Positions 7,713 to 15,566 of a stretch of 64,000 nucleotides of DNA are shown in pieces. The translations under genes were made by a program, and so were the position numbers. The first letter of the stretch is position 1, and every line of letters begins with the position of its first letter. The DNA comes from Blautia sp. An249 (GTDB lineage Bacteria; Bacillota; Clostridia; Lachnospirales; Lachnospiraceae). Location: NCBI RefSeq assembly GCF_002159835.1, contig NZ_NFJL01000012.1:62001-126000 (forward strand). Reading direction: 5' to 3'. Below the pieces are notes generated by a model. It was not told the DNA's origin. It did not search any database and saw only the letters and a list, made by a program, of their open reading frames with translations.

Positions 7713-8387
7713 TTACTGTGCTTTCAGAAAATCCACAACCTCTTCCAGGTTCTCCCGAAAACTTCCGTCTTTTACAAAGTTTTTGGTAAACAGTGCCGAA
7801 CCCATGGTAAAGTAAGCCGGATTCATCTGTTTTACCAGAAGCATTCTCTCTTTGGACCCGATACTGCCTGCCAGAACGGTTGGAAGACTGCCTGCCTTTA
7901 CAAAGGCTGCAGAAAGAATATTCGGATCTCCCTCCATGTAACGGTATCCTAATAAATCAACTCCTTCTGCTCCGGCTTTTGCGTATTTCTCTGCCTGTTC
8001 TAACATGAAATCACAGGAGCCTTCCAGAATGGACGGACTTTGGGAAACTTTTCCCACAAAAGGGAAATATTTCAAATCTGTGGTCTTAACATATTCCATA
8101 ACAGAATCATAGAAAATTGTTCCCAGCAGACAGTCAAATCCGCATTCTGCAGCCAGCCTGGCCCCTCTCATACACTCTTCTTCTGAGTAGGTAACCACTT
8201 CCAGGTATGTTGTCTTTCCGGCATCCTTCATCATCCGGCAGAGTTCTTTCATCTTTTCCGGTTCCAGTCCCACATCCTTAAATCCCCAGTTGGTTACCGG
8301 AAGATCTTTGTTTTCTTCAAAGATTTCTTCTGCATCTTTTACTGTTACATCATTGTGTGTCAGCATGACAATTAATTTTTCTAACAT
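7713..8387 (-). CDS. Uncharacterised TIM-barrel enzyme (phosphate-binding barrel type)
   Basis: 224 residues. I do not recognise a named family. The sequence reads as repeated beta-alpha units: LIVMLTHNDVTVKDA, WGFKDVGL, TTYLEVVTY, FDCLLGTIFY, LKYFPFVGKV, GAEGVDLLGYRY, and near the end TVLAGSIGSKER followed by AYFTMGSALF, which resembles the phosphate-gripping end of barrels such as KDPG aldolase or phosphoribosyl enzymes. No Schiff-base lysine can be assigned with confidence. As first gene of the operon it probably acts on a phosphorylated sugar or sugar acid; aldolase or epimerase are both possible. GGAGGTAAAGAA precedes the ATG. Confidence 0.65.
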   Translation of the reverse strand: MLEKLIVMLTHNDVTVKDAEEIFEENKDLPVTNWGFKDVGLEPEKMKELCRMMKDAGKTTYLEVVTYSEEECMRGARLAAECGFDCLLGTIFYDSVMEYVKTTDLKYFPFVGKVSQSPSILEGSCDFMLEQAEKYAKAGAEGVDLLGYRYMEGDPNILSAAFVKAGSLPTVLAGSIGSKERMLLVKQMNPAYFTMGSALFTKNFVKDGSFRENLEEVVDFLKAQ

Positions 8388-8436
8388 TTCTTTACCTCCA
8401 TGGAAATTCTGTTTTTTATTTTCAATTTCTGAGCTT

Positions 8437-8442
8437 ATTATA
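8437..8442 (-). promoter_or_regulatory. -10 of the TIM-barrel operon
   Basis: TATAAT on the minus strand, 50 bp before the start codon, without a recognisable -35. The AraC-type block starts exactly 31 bp upstream, as at the LDH2-type promoter. Confidence 0.55.
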
Positions 8443-8472
8443 AATTTCCATGTGCTGAAAATCCATTCCGCC

Positions 8473-8503
8473 TGTTGTCATCTATATTTCTTATTTTGTC
8501 TTG
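8473..8503 (-). promoter_or_regulatory. Putative AraC-family operator, copy 2
   Basis: Second copy of the 31-bp block (TGTTGTC on the left, ATTTCTTATTTTGTC on the right). It overlaps the stop codon of the upstream EamA gene and serves the TIM-barrel operon starting at 8387. Confidence 0.65.
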
Positions 8504-9375
8504 CTTGTTTCTTTAATTTCAGAAAGAAGCACGGCGGCCAGCATACAGACACACCCCGTAAATATCCTCCAGGTAACTACTTCGTGCAAAAACAGCACGG
8601 AAAACAACATCCCAAAAACAGATTCCAAAGATAAAAGCACTGCAGCTACATTCGGATTGGTATATTTCTGACAGACAATCTGCAGCAAAAATCCCAGCAT
8701 GGTACTGCCAACTCCGATATAAAGCAGATTTAGCAGCAGCTCCCTCTCCCAGATCTGAACCGGAAAGGGAATTCCTGTGGCCCCAATCATCCCCCAGGAA
8801 TAAATTCCTGCAAAGAAAAACTGAAGCAGAGTCAGAAGAATGGGATCGGTTTTCCCTGTATACCGGTCAATGAACAGAATATGAAAAGCCAGCATTCCTC
8901 CGCAGACCAAAGTCAGAAAATCTCCTGTCTGTATCCTGAGGCTTCCTTCCAGAGACAAAAGAGCAATTCCCGCCAATGCTGCCAATGCTGCGAAAATCTG
9001 GGCTTTCCTTGGTTTTTCTTTCTCCAGCCACCAGCACAGAAACGGAACTAAAATCACATAGGTGGTTGTAAGAAAAGCATTCTTTCCGGCAGTGGTATAC
9101 TTACATCCCAGAGTCTGAAAAAACTGCCCGGCACATAAAAAGAAACCTAATACCATCCCCTGCCTTACCGCCTCCTTTGTAAGACCTTTCAGCTTTTTAA
9201 AAAAGAGAATTCCCATGCCAAATTCCGCCAGAAGATACCGCAGGGCAACCAGATAGAGCACCGGTACGGCGTCTGCAGAATCTTTTACCACAACAAAAGA
9301 AAGCCCCCAGATTAAGGCAGCTCCTGTTAATCCCAGGCTTCCTAAAATCTGATGGCTTTTACTGGTTCTTCTCAT
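8491..9375 (-). CDS. EamA/DMT-superfamily transporter
   Basis: 294 residues, ten hydrophobic segments as two five-helix EamA repeats (LTGAALIWGLSFVVVKDSADAVPV...; CGGMLAFHILFIDRYTG...). Such proteins are usually efflux or exchange carriers for small metabolites. I place the start at 9375 because AGGAGGTGAGGAAG precedes it and because an in-frame ATG at 9393 would lie at the predicted transcript start. It has its own copy of the AraC-type block, so it is probably co-induced with the neighbouring operon and may move its substrate or a product. The substrate is unknown. Confidence 0.88.
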   Translation of the reverse strand: MRRTSKSHQILGSLGLTGAALIWGLSFVVVKDSADAVPVLYLVALRYLLAEFGMGILFFKKLKGLTKEAVRQGMVLGFFLCAGQFFQTLGCKYTTAGKNAFLTTTYVILVPFLCWWLEKEKPRKAQIFAALAALAGIALLSLEGSLRIQTGDFLTLVCGGMLAFHILFIDRYTGKTDPILLTLLQFFFAGIYSWGMIGATGIPFPVQIWERELLLNLLYIGVGSTMLGFLLQIVCQKYTNPNVAAVLLSLESVFGMLFSVLFLHEVVTWRIFTGCVCMLAAVLLSEIKETSKTK

Positions 9376-9400
9376 CTTCCTCACCTCCTGCATTTTTTAT

Positions 9401-9406
9401 AGCATA
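9401..9406 (-). promoter_or_regulatory. -10 of the EamA gene
   Basis: TATGCT on the minus strand, 32 bp from the AraC-type block at 9438. Weak by itself; supported by the geometry shared with the two other promoters. Confidence 0.4.
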
Positions 9407-9437
9407 CAGGAAAAAGGAAGTTCCTTTCCATCTTCTA

Positions 9438-9468
9438 TCTTGTCCATTCTATTTCTTATTTTGTCCTG
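9438..9468 (-). promoter_or_regulatory. Putative AraC-family operator, copy 3
   Basis: Third copy of the 31-bp block (TCTTGTCC on the left, ATTTCTTATTTTGTCCTG on the right), with the two TTGTCC half-sites 21 bp apart. It lies 63 bp upstream of the EamA start. The rest of 9469-9565 holds nothing I recognise. Confidence 0.65.
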
Positions 9469-9565
9469 TCATGATACCCTCATCCCTATTCTAAATGATT
9501 TATCAATCCCTCCTTTTCTGAAATTATATCACAGCAGTTCTTATGAAACAATCGGATTATCCATC

Positions 9566-9603
9566 AAAAAACGGATGCCGTCTGTACAACCCAGAAGGCA
9601 TCC
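9566..9603 (-). terminator. Terminator of sugar operon 1
   Basis: GGATGCC (9573-9579) pairs with GGCATCC (9597-9603); A run 9566-9571 gives the minus-strand T tract. It lies 7 bp after the last gene of the operon. Confidence 0.75.
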
Positions 9604-9610
9604 ATTTCTG

Positions 9611-10528
9611 TTATGCCGGAATCAGCACCTCCATATACTTTTTCGCTGACAGAATCGCCTTTTCTATCTGTTCCCGGGAATCCTCAAATGCCCGATCTTC
9701 GATTTCCAGGCAGGCGCATCCCCGATAGCCTATATCGGTCAGCGCTGAGACAAAGTGATTCCAGTTTACATCTCCAAGCCCCGGCAGTTTCGGCAGCATA
9801 TAGGAAAGAGGCAGGGCCATCACTCCCACTTCCTTTCGTCTGTTGTGCAGAATTTTAATGTCCTTAAAGTGCACATGGAAGATTTTCTCTCTAAATTCAT
9901 ACAGCGGTTCGATGTAGTCCATTTCCTGCCAGATAAAGTGGGAAGGATCAAAGTTCAGACCCAGATTGGGACTTGGCACTCTCTTAAAAATCTCTCTCCA
10001 GATTTCCGGAGTGGAGGCCAGATTCTTTCCGCCCGGCCATTCATCCTCTGTAAAAAGCATCGGGCAGTTTTCAATCCCGATTTTCACCTGGTTCTCCTCT
10101 GCAAATTTCATAATGGGATTCCAGATTTCCTCGCAGAGCTTCAGATTTTCTTCCACCGTCCACTGAGGAATCCTTCCAATAAAAGTATTTACAAGGCCGA
10201 TGCCCAAGTCCTTCGCCGCCACAATTAATTTTTTCAAATGCCGGATATTTTCTTCACGCTTTGTCAGATCTTCTTCCATCATATTCGGATAGAAAGCCAG
10301 CGCCGAGATTTCAACCTTCTTCTTCGCACAGTAGTCCTTTATCTCCTGTATCTTTTGTTTATCCAGTGCATCCACATCCAGATGACTGACCCCCGCGTAT
10401 CTTCTGTCTGCCTCTTGTTTCGGCCAACAGGCCAGCTCCACACAGGCAAACCCCTGTCTTGATGCAAAGTCGATTACTTCATGAAAAGATGCCTTCTCCA
10501 TAATTGCGCTTACAAAACCCAGTTTCAT
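9611..10528 (-). CDS. Sugar phosphate isomerase/epimerase (xylose isomerase-like TIM barrel)
   Basis: 305 residues of the AP-endonuclease-2/xylose-isomerase-like barrel family. Metal ligands can be placed at Glu153 (KIGIENCPML), Asp194 with His197 (GLNFDPSHF), His220 (IFHVHFKD) and Glu275 (CACLEIEDR). Such enzymes isomerise, epimerise or dehydrate free sugars and cyclitols using a divalent metal. It is the last gene of operon 1 and overlaps the Gfo/Idh gene by ATGA, suggesting the two act on consecutive intermediates. The exact reaction is not determinable. Confidence 0.88.
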   Translation of the reverse strand: MKLGFVSAIMEKASFHEVIDFASRQGFACVELACWPKQEADRRYAGVSHLDVDALDKQKIQEIKDYCAKKKVEISALAFYPNMMEEDLTKREENIRHLKKLIVAAKDLGIGLVNTFIGRIPQWTVEENLKLCEEIWNPIMKFAEENQVKIGIENCPMLFTEDEWPGGKNLASTPEIWREIFKRVPSPNLGLNFDPSHFIWQEMDYIEPLYEFREKIFHVHFKDIKILHNRRKEVGVMALPLSYMLPKLPGLGDVNWNHFVSALTDIGYRGCACLEIEDRAFEDSREQIEKAILSAKKYMEVLIPA

Positions 10529-11574
10529 TTTTCATCCCCCTGACTTAAAGATACTGTTCTTTTTTCCTTTGCCGACTGTTCCATGGCAAAAATCACATCC
10601 ATTACTTTTGCAGCCTCTTCTCCTGACAGTTCTAAAGCGGCTCCCTGTCCGATACTTTCCAGAAACAAATCAATCACTCCGGAACTGGTCTGGCTGGTAT
10701 TGGTCTGGATGGCGTCCATCTGATAATTAACAACCGTACCGTCTTTTTTCTGAATGGTAACTGCATACCGGGGATCCGAAAAGATTTTCATTACGCCTTT
10801 GGTTCCGTAAATTACAGTGGAATTATCTTCCTCTCCATAATTGGTCCAGCCTGTAGTAACACTTCCCACAGCTCCGTTTTCCATTTTCAAAACAGAAATG
10901 GAATTATCGTCAATTTCAATCAGACTACCGTCCTCATATCTCTTATCTTCCGTAAATAAAGCGGAAGTTACCTCTTTTACTTCGCTTTGCAGCAGCCACC
11001 GGATTAAGTCCACTTTATGGATTCCCAAATCCGCCAGAGAGCCCAGTCCTGCCGCTCCTTTCTGAAAAAACCAGGTGCTTTTGCTTTTATCTGCACTCCA
11101 GCTCTCCGGCCCTGCATGGCAGAACGTGGTGCGAAACGTAAGAATTTTTCCCAGTTCTCCCTGCCCGATAAGCTTTCTTGCCATCTGATGAGCCGAAACC
11201 AGCCGCTGGTTATGGCCAATCATCAGAATGCGGTTTTGCTTTCCGGCCTCGTCTACCATTTCTCTGGTCTCTTCTTTTGTCAGAGCCATCGGTTTTTCAC
11301 ACAGAACATGTTTTCCGGCTTTTAAAGCCTGTACTGTCATCCTGCAGTGAAATGCATTGGCCGTGCAGATACTGACCGCATCAATGGAAGGGTCGTTTAG
11401 CATTTCTTCATATGTGGGATATACCTTCCCTCCAAATGTCTCTGCCATTTCGTTGGCTCTTTCTGTTTTATAATCATAAAAACCCGCGATTTCCGCCTGG
11501 GGATTCTGTCTGTATTCCGGCGCGTGTCTGAATTTTGTAATCGACCCGCAGCCGGCTATCCCAACCCTGTACAT
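10525..11574 (-). CDS. Gfo/Idh/MocA-family NAD(P)-dependent oxidoreductase
   Basis: 349 residues. The N-terminal Rossmann fold starts YRVGIAGCGSITKFRH, followed by SIDAVSICTANAFHCRMTVQALKAGKHVLCEKPMALT with the hallmark EKP, and a C-terminal alpha/beta domain with a long sheet. The family oxidises or reduces sugars, inositols and sugar acids. It is translationally coupled to the downstream isomerase and lies 51 bp after the lacI-type gene in operon 1. AGGAGGT precedes the start. Substrate unknown. Confidence 0.92.
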   Translation of the reverse strand: MYRVGIAGCGSITKFRHAPEYRQNPQAEIAGFYDYKTERANEMAETFGGKVYPTYEEMLNDPSIDAVSICTANAFHCRMTVQALKAGKHVLCEKPMALTKEETREMVDEAGKQNRILMIGHNQRLVSAHQMARKLIGQGELGKILTFRTTFCHAGPESWSADKSKSTWFFQKGAAGLGSLADLGIHKVDLIRWLLQSEVKEVTSALFTEDKRYEDGSLIEIDDNSISVLKMENGAVGSVTTGWTNYGEEDNSTVIYGTKGVMKIFSDPRYAVTIQKKDGTVVNYQMDAIQTNTSQTSSGVIDLFLESIGQGAALELSGEEAAKVMDVIFAMEQSAKEKRTVSLSQGDEK

Positions 11575-11625
11575 AAATACCTCCTGTCCTTTTTCCTAAT
11601 CCGCCCTTAAAAGAGTCTCACCCCA

Positions 11626-12624
11626 TCAGACATTTTTTAAGGTGGATTCTCTTATCAGCAATTCATATTCAAATATCAGTTCTTCATTGGCAATGGTTTC
11701 ATTGTGCATTTTCTGAATCAGCAGTTCCATCGCCGCACACCCCATTTCGTAATTGGGCTGCTTGATGGTAGTCAGACCGGGAACGGAAACGGCAGAATAT
11801 TCAATTCCGTCAAACCCGGCCACTGCCATCTCATCCGGCACCCGGATTCCCTTTTTATGGAGGGCTTTTAAGGCGCCGATTGCCATGATGTCCGACATAC
11901 TGAAGATTGCAGTGGGATCGCTTTTATACAAAAGGGTTTCCACCGCTCTTTGTCCCATCTGAAAACTGCTTTCACTGCTTTGAAAAATAAAGTTGTCTTC
12001 CATTGCAATTCCATGTTCTTTTAAAGCATCCACATACCCATTATAACGAAGCATGGTGGATTCCAGATGTCTGTCTCCGCAGATTAATCCGATTTTCCGA
12101 TGTCCGAACCCAATCAGATGTTCCACAATGGTTTTCGCCGCCCGGTAATTATCGATCATCACGTGGGGGACGTTCACCCCTTTTCTGTATTCACAGCATA
12201 ATACAAGAGAATTATTCTCCGCCAGTTCATTGAGCTGTTCCGTGGACATTTCTGTATCCAGAAATATGGCTCCCTGAACCATTTTCTTATAAAGAAGGGT
12301 CAGATATTCCTTCTCTCTTTCCAAATCCGAATCTGTATTGCACAGCATGATGCTGTATCCATGTCTTCTGGCCACATCCTCAATCCCTCTTACGATCGTG
12401 GCATAAAAGGGATTGGAAATGGTCTGCAGAAGCACCAGAATCCGGTTGGATTCTGCTTTTCTCAAATCTCTCGCCAGAAAATTGGGATGGTAGTCCAGTT
12501 CCCTTATGGCTCTTTCTACTTTTAACGCGGACTTTTGTGTCACTTTCTGATTTTTATTAAGGACTCTTGATACGGTAGCTACAGACACCCCGGCCTTCTT
12601 CGCTACATCCTGTATGGTTGCCAT
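11626..12624 (-). CDS. LacI-family transcriptional repressor
   Basis: 332 residues. The N-terminal headpiece TIQDVAKKAGVSVATVSRVLN and hinge KVERAIRELDYHPNFLAR are typical LacI, followed by a periplasmic-binding-like sugar domain (RILVLLQTISNPFYATIVRGIED...). It is encoded inside operon 1, so it is likely autoregulated. The natural operators are the TGTAATCGATTACA palindrome at 18989 and its near-copy at 19129, both centred as LacI-family sites are. The inducer is presumably the sugar imported by this operon. Confidence 0.93.
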   Translation of the reverse strand: MATIQDVAKKAGVSVATVSRVLNKNQKVTQKSALKVERAIRELDYHPNFLARDLRKAESNRILVLLQTISNPFYATIVRGIEDVARRHGYSIMLCNTDSDLEREKEYLTLLYKKMVQGAIFLDTEMSTEQLNELAENNSLVLCCEYRKGVNVPHVMIDNYRAAKTIVEHLIGFGHRKIGLICGDRHLESTMLRYNGYVDALKEHGIAMEDNFIFQSSESSFQMGQRAVETLLYKSDPTAIFSMSDIMAIGALKALHKKGIRVPDEMAVAGFDGIEYSAVSVPGLTTIKQPNYEMGCAAMELLIQKMHNETIANEELIFEYELLIRESTLKNV

Positions 12625-12651
12625 TTATGTACCTCTTTTCGTTTTCATTCA

Positions 12652-12672
12652 GGGATTCTTTTGTCGAATCCC
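12652..12672. other. Intergenic hairpin within operon 1
   Basis: GGGATTC (12652-12658) pairs with GAATCCC (12666-12672) between the epimerase and the lacI-type gene, with no T tract. It may stabilise or process the upstream mRNA; no stronger claim is possible. Confidence 0.35.
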
Positions 12673-12694
12673 CGAATCAATTATAGCATAATCT

Positions 12695-13537
12695 TTATAC
12701 AGAAGTAGCAGCCTCCAGCATTTTTATGTAAGATATGGAAATTTCGGCATATTTATCCATAAGACTTTTATGGGTTCCCATTTCTTTTGCCGCATAGGGA
12801 TTTGCAATTCTCGGCAGAAATTCCATGGTCAGGGCTCCCTGATAACCGATTTCCTTCAAAGTCCTGAGAACTTCCTTAAAATCCGTTCCTCCCATGCCGG
12901 GCGCTTCTCTTGTATTATCCGCCAGATGAACGTGCCGCAGCCAGGGAGCAATTTTCCTCAGACTCTGCCCGATGTTTCGCTCTTCAATTCCCATATGAAA
13001 CAGATCGGCCATCAGTCCTACGGACGGATGATTGATTTCTTTCACAAACTCCAATGCTTTCTCCAGATTATTTACCAGATAGGTTTCATAGCGGTTGATG
13101 GCTTCAATCACAAAGCAGATCCCCTTTTCCTGTGCATAATCTGCAGCAGTTCGTATATTATTTACAGCCTGTTTCCACGCCTCTTCATATCCGTACTCCT
13201 CCGGCGGCTGGGTTCTTCCCACCGGGGAGGGCACAACGATTAGACACGCCGCTCCTACTTCCACGGCAAAGTCTACGCTGTCCTTTAAATACTGGATTGC
13301 CTTTTCTGCTTTTTTTGGTTCCCCTGCCGTTAAATCTCTCTCATCGTTAAAAATCCCGCACAGGGAGGTACAGATGAGCTGATAGTTGTTCATCAGCCTT
13401 CTCATCTTTTCTCCTTCCAGACTGTAGGGTTCTGCCGCAAACTCTATTCCGTCATATCCGTATTTCTGTAATCTCTGAAAACTCTCTTCTATATTTTCAT
13501 TTCCCACAATCCACTGGGTCATGCTGTACTTGTACAT
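12695..13537 (-). CDS. Ketose 3-epimerase-like enzyme (D-tagatose/D-allulose 3-epimerase family), copy A
   Basis: 280-residue TIM barrel. The segment AINRYETYLVNNLEKALEFV and MADLFHMGIEE are characteristic of D-tagatose/D-psicose 3-epimerases. Metal ligands fall at Glu145, Asp178, His204 and Glu239, with the same mutual spacing as in the characterised family (recalled as 152/185/211/246). It would epimerise carbon 3 of a free ketose. A second member (18135-18965) begins the same operon. It lies 19 bp after the zinc dehydrogenase. The sugar could be allulose, tagatose, ribulose or a branched relative. Confidence 0.85.
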   Translation of the reverse strand: MYKYSMTQWIVGNENIEESFQRLQKYGYDGIEFAAEPYSLEGEKMRRLMNNYQLICTSLCGIFNDERDLTAGEPKKAEKAIQYLKDSVDFAVEVGAACLIVVPSPVGRTQPPEEYGYEEAWKQAVNNIRTAADYAQEKGICFVIEAINRYETYLVNNLEKALEFVKEINHPSVGLMADLFHMGIEERNIGQSLRKIAPWLRHVHLADNTREAPGMGGTDFKEVLRTLKEIGYQGALTMEFLPRIANPYAAKEMGTHKSLMDKYAEISISYIKMLEAATSV

Positions 13538-13555
13538 ATCTGATTCCCCTTCCCA

Positions 13556-14587
13556 TTATTTCTGAGGATAAAGTACCACTTCCAATGCCTCTCCCTTTCT
13601 CATTGCTTCCAGGCCTTTTCCAAAGTCTTCTAAAGGAAGCCTGTGGGTAATGATCTTTTCCAGGGGAAGAAGGTCTGAGGACAGCATTTTCACTGTGGGG
13701 GTCATGCTGTACAGACCGATATAATTCCCATAAACCGTCAGTCCGTTTCTGGTAATATCGTTCTGGCAGATTTTCTCTGTCACAGCCCCGTTTTGTCCGA
13801 AAAGGACAATCTTCCCTGCCCTTCTGGTGCAGGCAATGGCATCCGGAGACAGCACGCCCACCGCGTCTACGGTTACGTCCGCTCCCAGCCCCTGTGTCAG
13901 TTCTTTCACTTTCTGGGACAAATCCTCTTTTATGGGATTAATCACAACATCTGCGCCGCATTCCAGGGCATATTTGGCCCGGTATTCTGATGGTTCTGAG
14001 ACAATGACCTTACCGGCTCCATTGCTCTTTAACAGCATGACAAAATATAATCCGATTGGGCCTGCTCCCAGTACTAAAACCGTCTCTCCCGGCAGAAGCC
14101 GGATCTTATTGACCGCCCCCATGACACAGTTGACCGGTTCTGCGAAAACAGCAATGTCCGCCGGCAGGTCCTGAGGGATTTTGGTCAGCGCTTTTTCCGG
14201 AGCAACGAAATATTCTGCAAAAACCCCGTCTGCCGTAACACCCAGTATCACGTCGTTTTCACACATATTGGGAACTCCCGTCTTGCAGTAATGACAGTAT
14301 CCGCAGGCAACATTTGGTTCCAGCACCACTCTGTCTCCCGCCTTTAAGCCGGATACTCCCTCTCCTACAGATTCCACTGTGCCCACACACTCGTGTCCCA
14401 GGACGATTCCTTTTGTTCCGATAAATCCCGGAGGATCGTTTAATAAATGAACGTCTGTTCCGCAAATGCTGGCTGCCTCAACGGCTACTCTTACTTCATC
14501 CAGTCTGGTAATCTCCGGTACCGCCCGCTTTCCAATCTCATAAGTCGCAATATCTTTAAATGTAACTGCTGTCATTTCTTTCTTCAT
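13556..14587 (-). CDS. Zinc-dependent medium-chain alcohol/polyol dehydrogenase
   Basis: 343 residues, sorbitol/threonine dehydrogenase-like. Catalytic zinc ligands are Cys42 (SICGTD), His65 and Glu66 (GHE); the structural zinc cysteines are Cys95, Cys98, Cys101 and Cys109. The Rossmann loop is GAGPIGL near residue 175, followed by SEPSEYR, where Glu at the strand end favours NAD. It would oxidise a polyol or sugar to a ketone; beside two ketose 3-epimerases a sugar-alcohol dehydrogenase feeding a ketose is reasonable. The start at 14587 has GGAGGA 10 bp upstream. Confidence 0.9.
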   Translation of the reverse strand: MKKEMTAVTFKDIATYEIGKRAVPEITRLDEVRVAVEAASICGTDVHLLNDPPGFIGTKGIVLGHECVGTVESVGEGVSGLKAGDRVVLEPNVACGYCHYCKTGVPNMCENDVILGVTADGVFAEYFVAPEKALTKIPQDLPADIAVFAEPVNCVMGAVNKIRLLPGETVLVLGAGPIGLYFVMLLKSNGAGKVIVSEPSEYRAKYALECGADVVINPIKEDLSQKVKELTQGLGADVTVDAVGVLSPDAIACTRRAGKIVLFGQNGAVTEKICQNDITRNGLTVYGNYIGLYSMTPTVKMLSSDLLPLEKIITHRLPLEDFGKGLEAMRKGEALEVVLYPQK

Positions 14588-14605
14588 ACGATGCAGTCCT
14601 CCTTC

Positions 14606-15556
14606 CTACTCTTCTTTTGCTGCTTTCATGTCAAATAATACTGCAATCAGAATAATGATTCCTTTTACCACCTGCTGCCAGTAAGTGGATAAATTCATCA
14701 TGGTAAGTCCGTTTGTAAGCACACCGATTACAAATACGCCGGTGATAACGCCCCACAGCTTGCCTTTTCCGCCGTTTAAGCTGGTTCCTCCAAGGATTAC
14801 CGTGGTAATCACATCCAGTTCGGAACCGTTTCCGGTTCCCGGCAGTCCTCCGCCCAGACGGCCCGCCAGTATGAGGGAACTTAATCCCACGAAACATCCG
14901 GAAATGGTAAAGACTGCAATCCGAATCCGATCCGTCTTAATTCCCGACCACCGGCTGGCCTGTTCATTACCGCCGCTGGCATAAATGTACCTTCCGAACC
15001 TGGTAAAACCCGTCAGGAAAAATCCGATAGCGAAAACCACAATCATCAGTACCACAGGAACCGGGATCCTTCCGAATAAGTATCCGGCTCCCAGATACGT
15101 AAACTTGGGATTCACAATTCCAATGGGCGTACCGTCTGTTAAAATATAAGCCACTCCTCTGCAGATACTCATTACAGACAGTGTCGTCACAAAAGCCGGT
15201 ATCTTCCCTTTTGCGGTAACAAACCCGCTGGCAAATCCGATAAAGGTTCCAAGAGCCAAAGCAGCAATTACTGTTATCACCGCACTTTCGGTTCCCTGAA
15301 ATACGTAGGCACAAAGTACGCCGATCAGGGCATATACGGATCCCACAGACAAATCAATGTCTCCCAGAAGGATAATCATAAACATTCCCACCGCAGAAAT
15401 GGCCGTTACCGATGTCTGGCGCAAAACGTTTACCAGGTTCGAACCGGTTAAAAAGCTGTCTGATAAAGCAGTAAAAAGAATCATTTCTAACACTAAGACG
15501 ATAATCAGGGTTCCCTGCCTGATAATATCCGCATTTTTTAATACATTTTTCTTCAT
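14606..15556 (-). CDS. Ribose-type sugar ABC transporter permease (RbsC-like), operon 1
   Basis: 316 residues from the ATG at 15556, preceded by AGAGGTG 10 bp after the ATPase stop. The protein has 8-10 hydrophobic segments and the permease signature GDIDLSVGSVYALIGV near residue 75 and a VILGGTSLNGGKG loop near residue 245. It forms the membrane channel with the ATPase at 15567 and receives sugar from the lipoprotein at 17102. Confidence 0.92.
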   Translation of the reverse strand: MKKNVLKNADIIRQGTLIIVLVLEMILFTALSDSFLTGSNLVNVLRQTSVTAISAVGMFMIILLGDIDLSVGSVYALIGVLCAYVFQGTESAVITVIAALALGTFIGFASGFVTAKGKIPAFVTTLSVMSICRGVAYILTDGTPIGIVNPKFTYLGAGYLFGRIPVPVVLMIVVFAIGFFLTGFTRFGRYIYASGGNEQASRWSGIKTDRIRIAVFTISGCFVGLSSLILAGRLGGGLPGTGNGSELDVITTVILGGTSLNGGKGKLWGVITGVFVIGVLTNGLTMMNLSTYWQQVVKGIIILIAVLFDMKAAKEE

Positions 15557-15566
15557 TTTTTCACCT

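Noticed and set aside
9469..9565. Riboswitch or small gene before the operon 1 terminator
   Set aside because: No conserved aptamer pattern and no open frame with a ribosome binding site.
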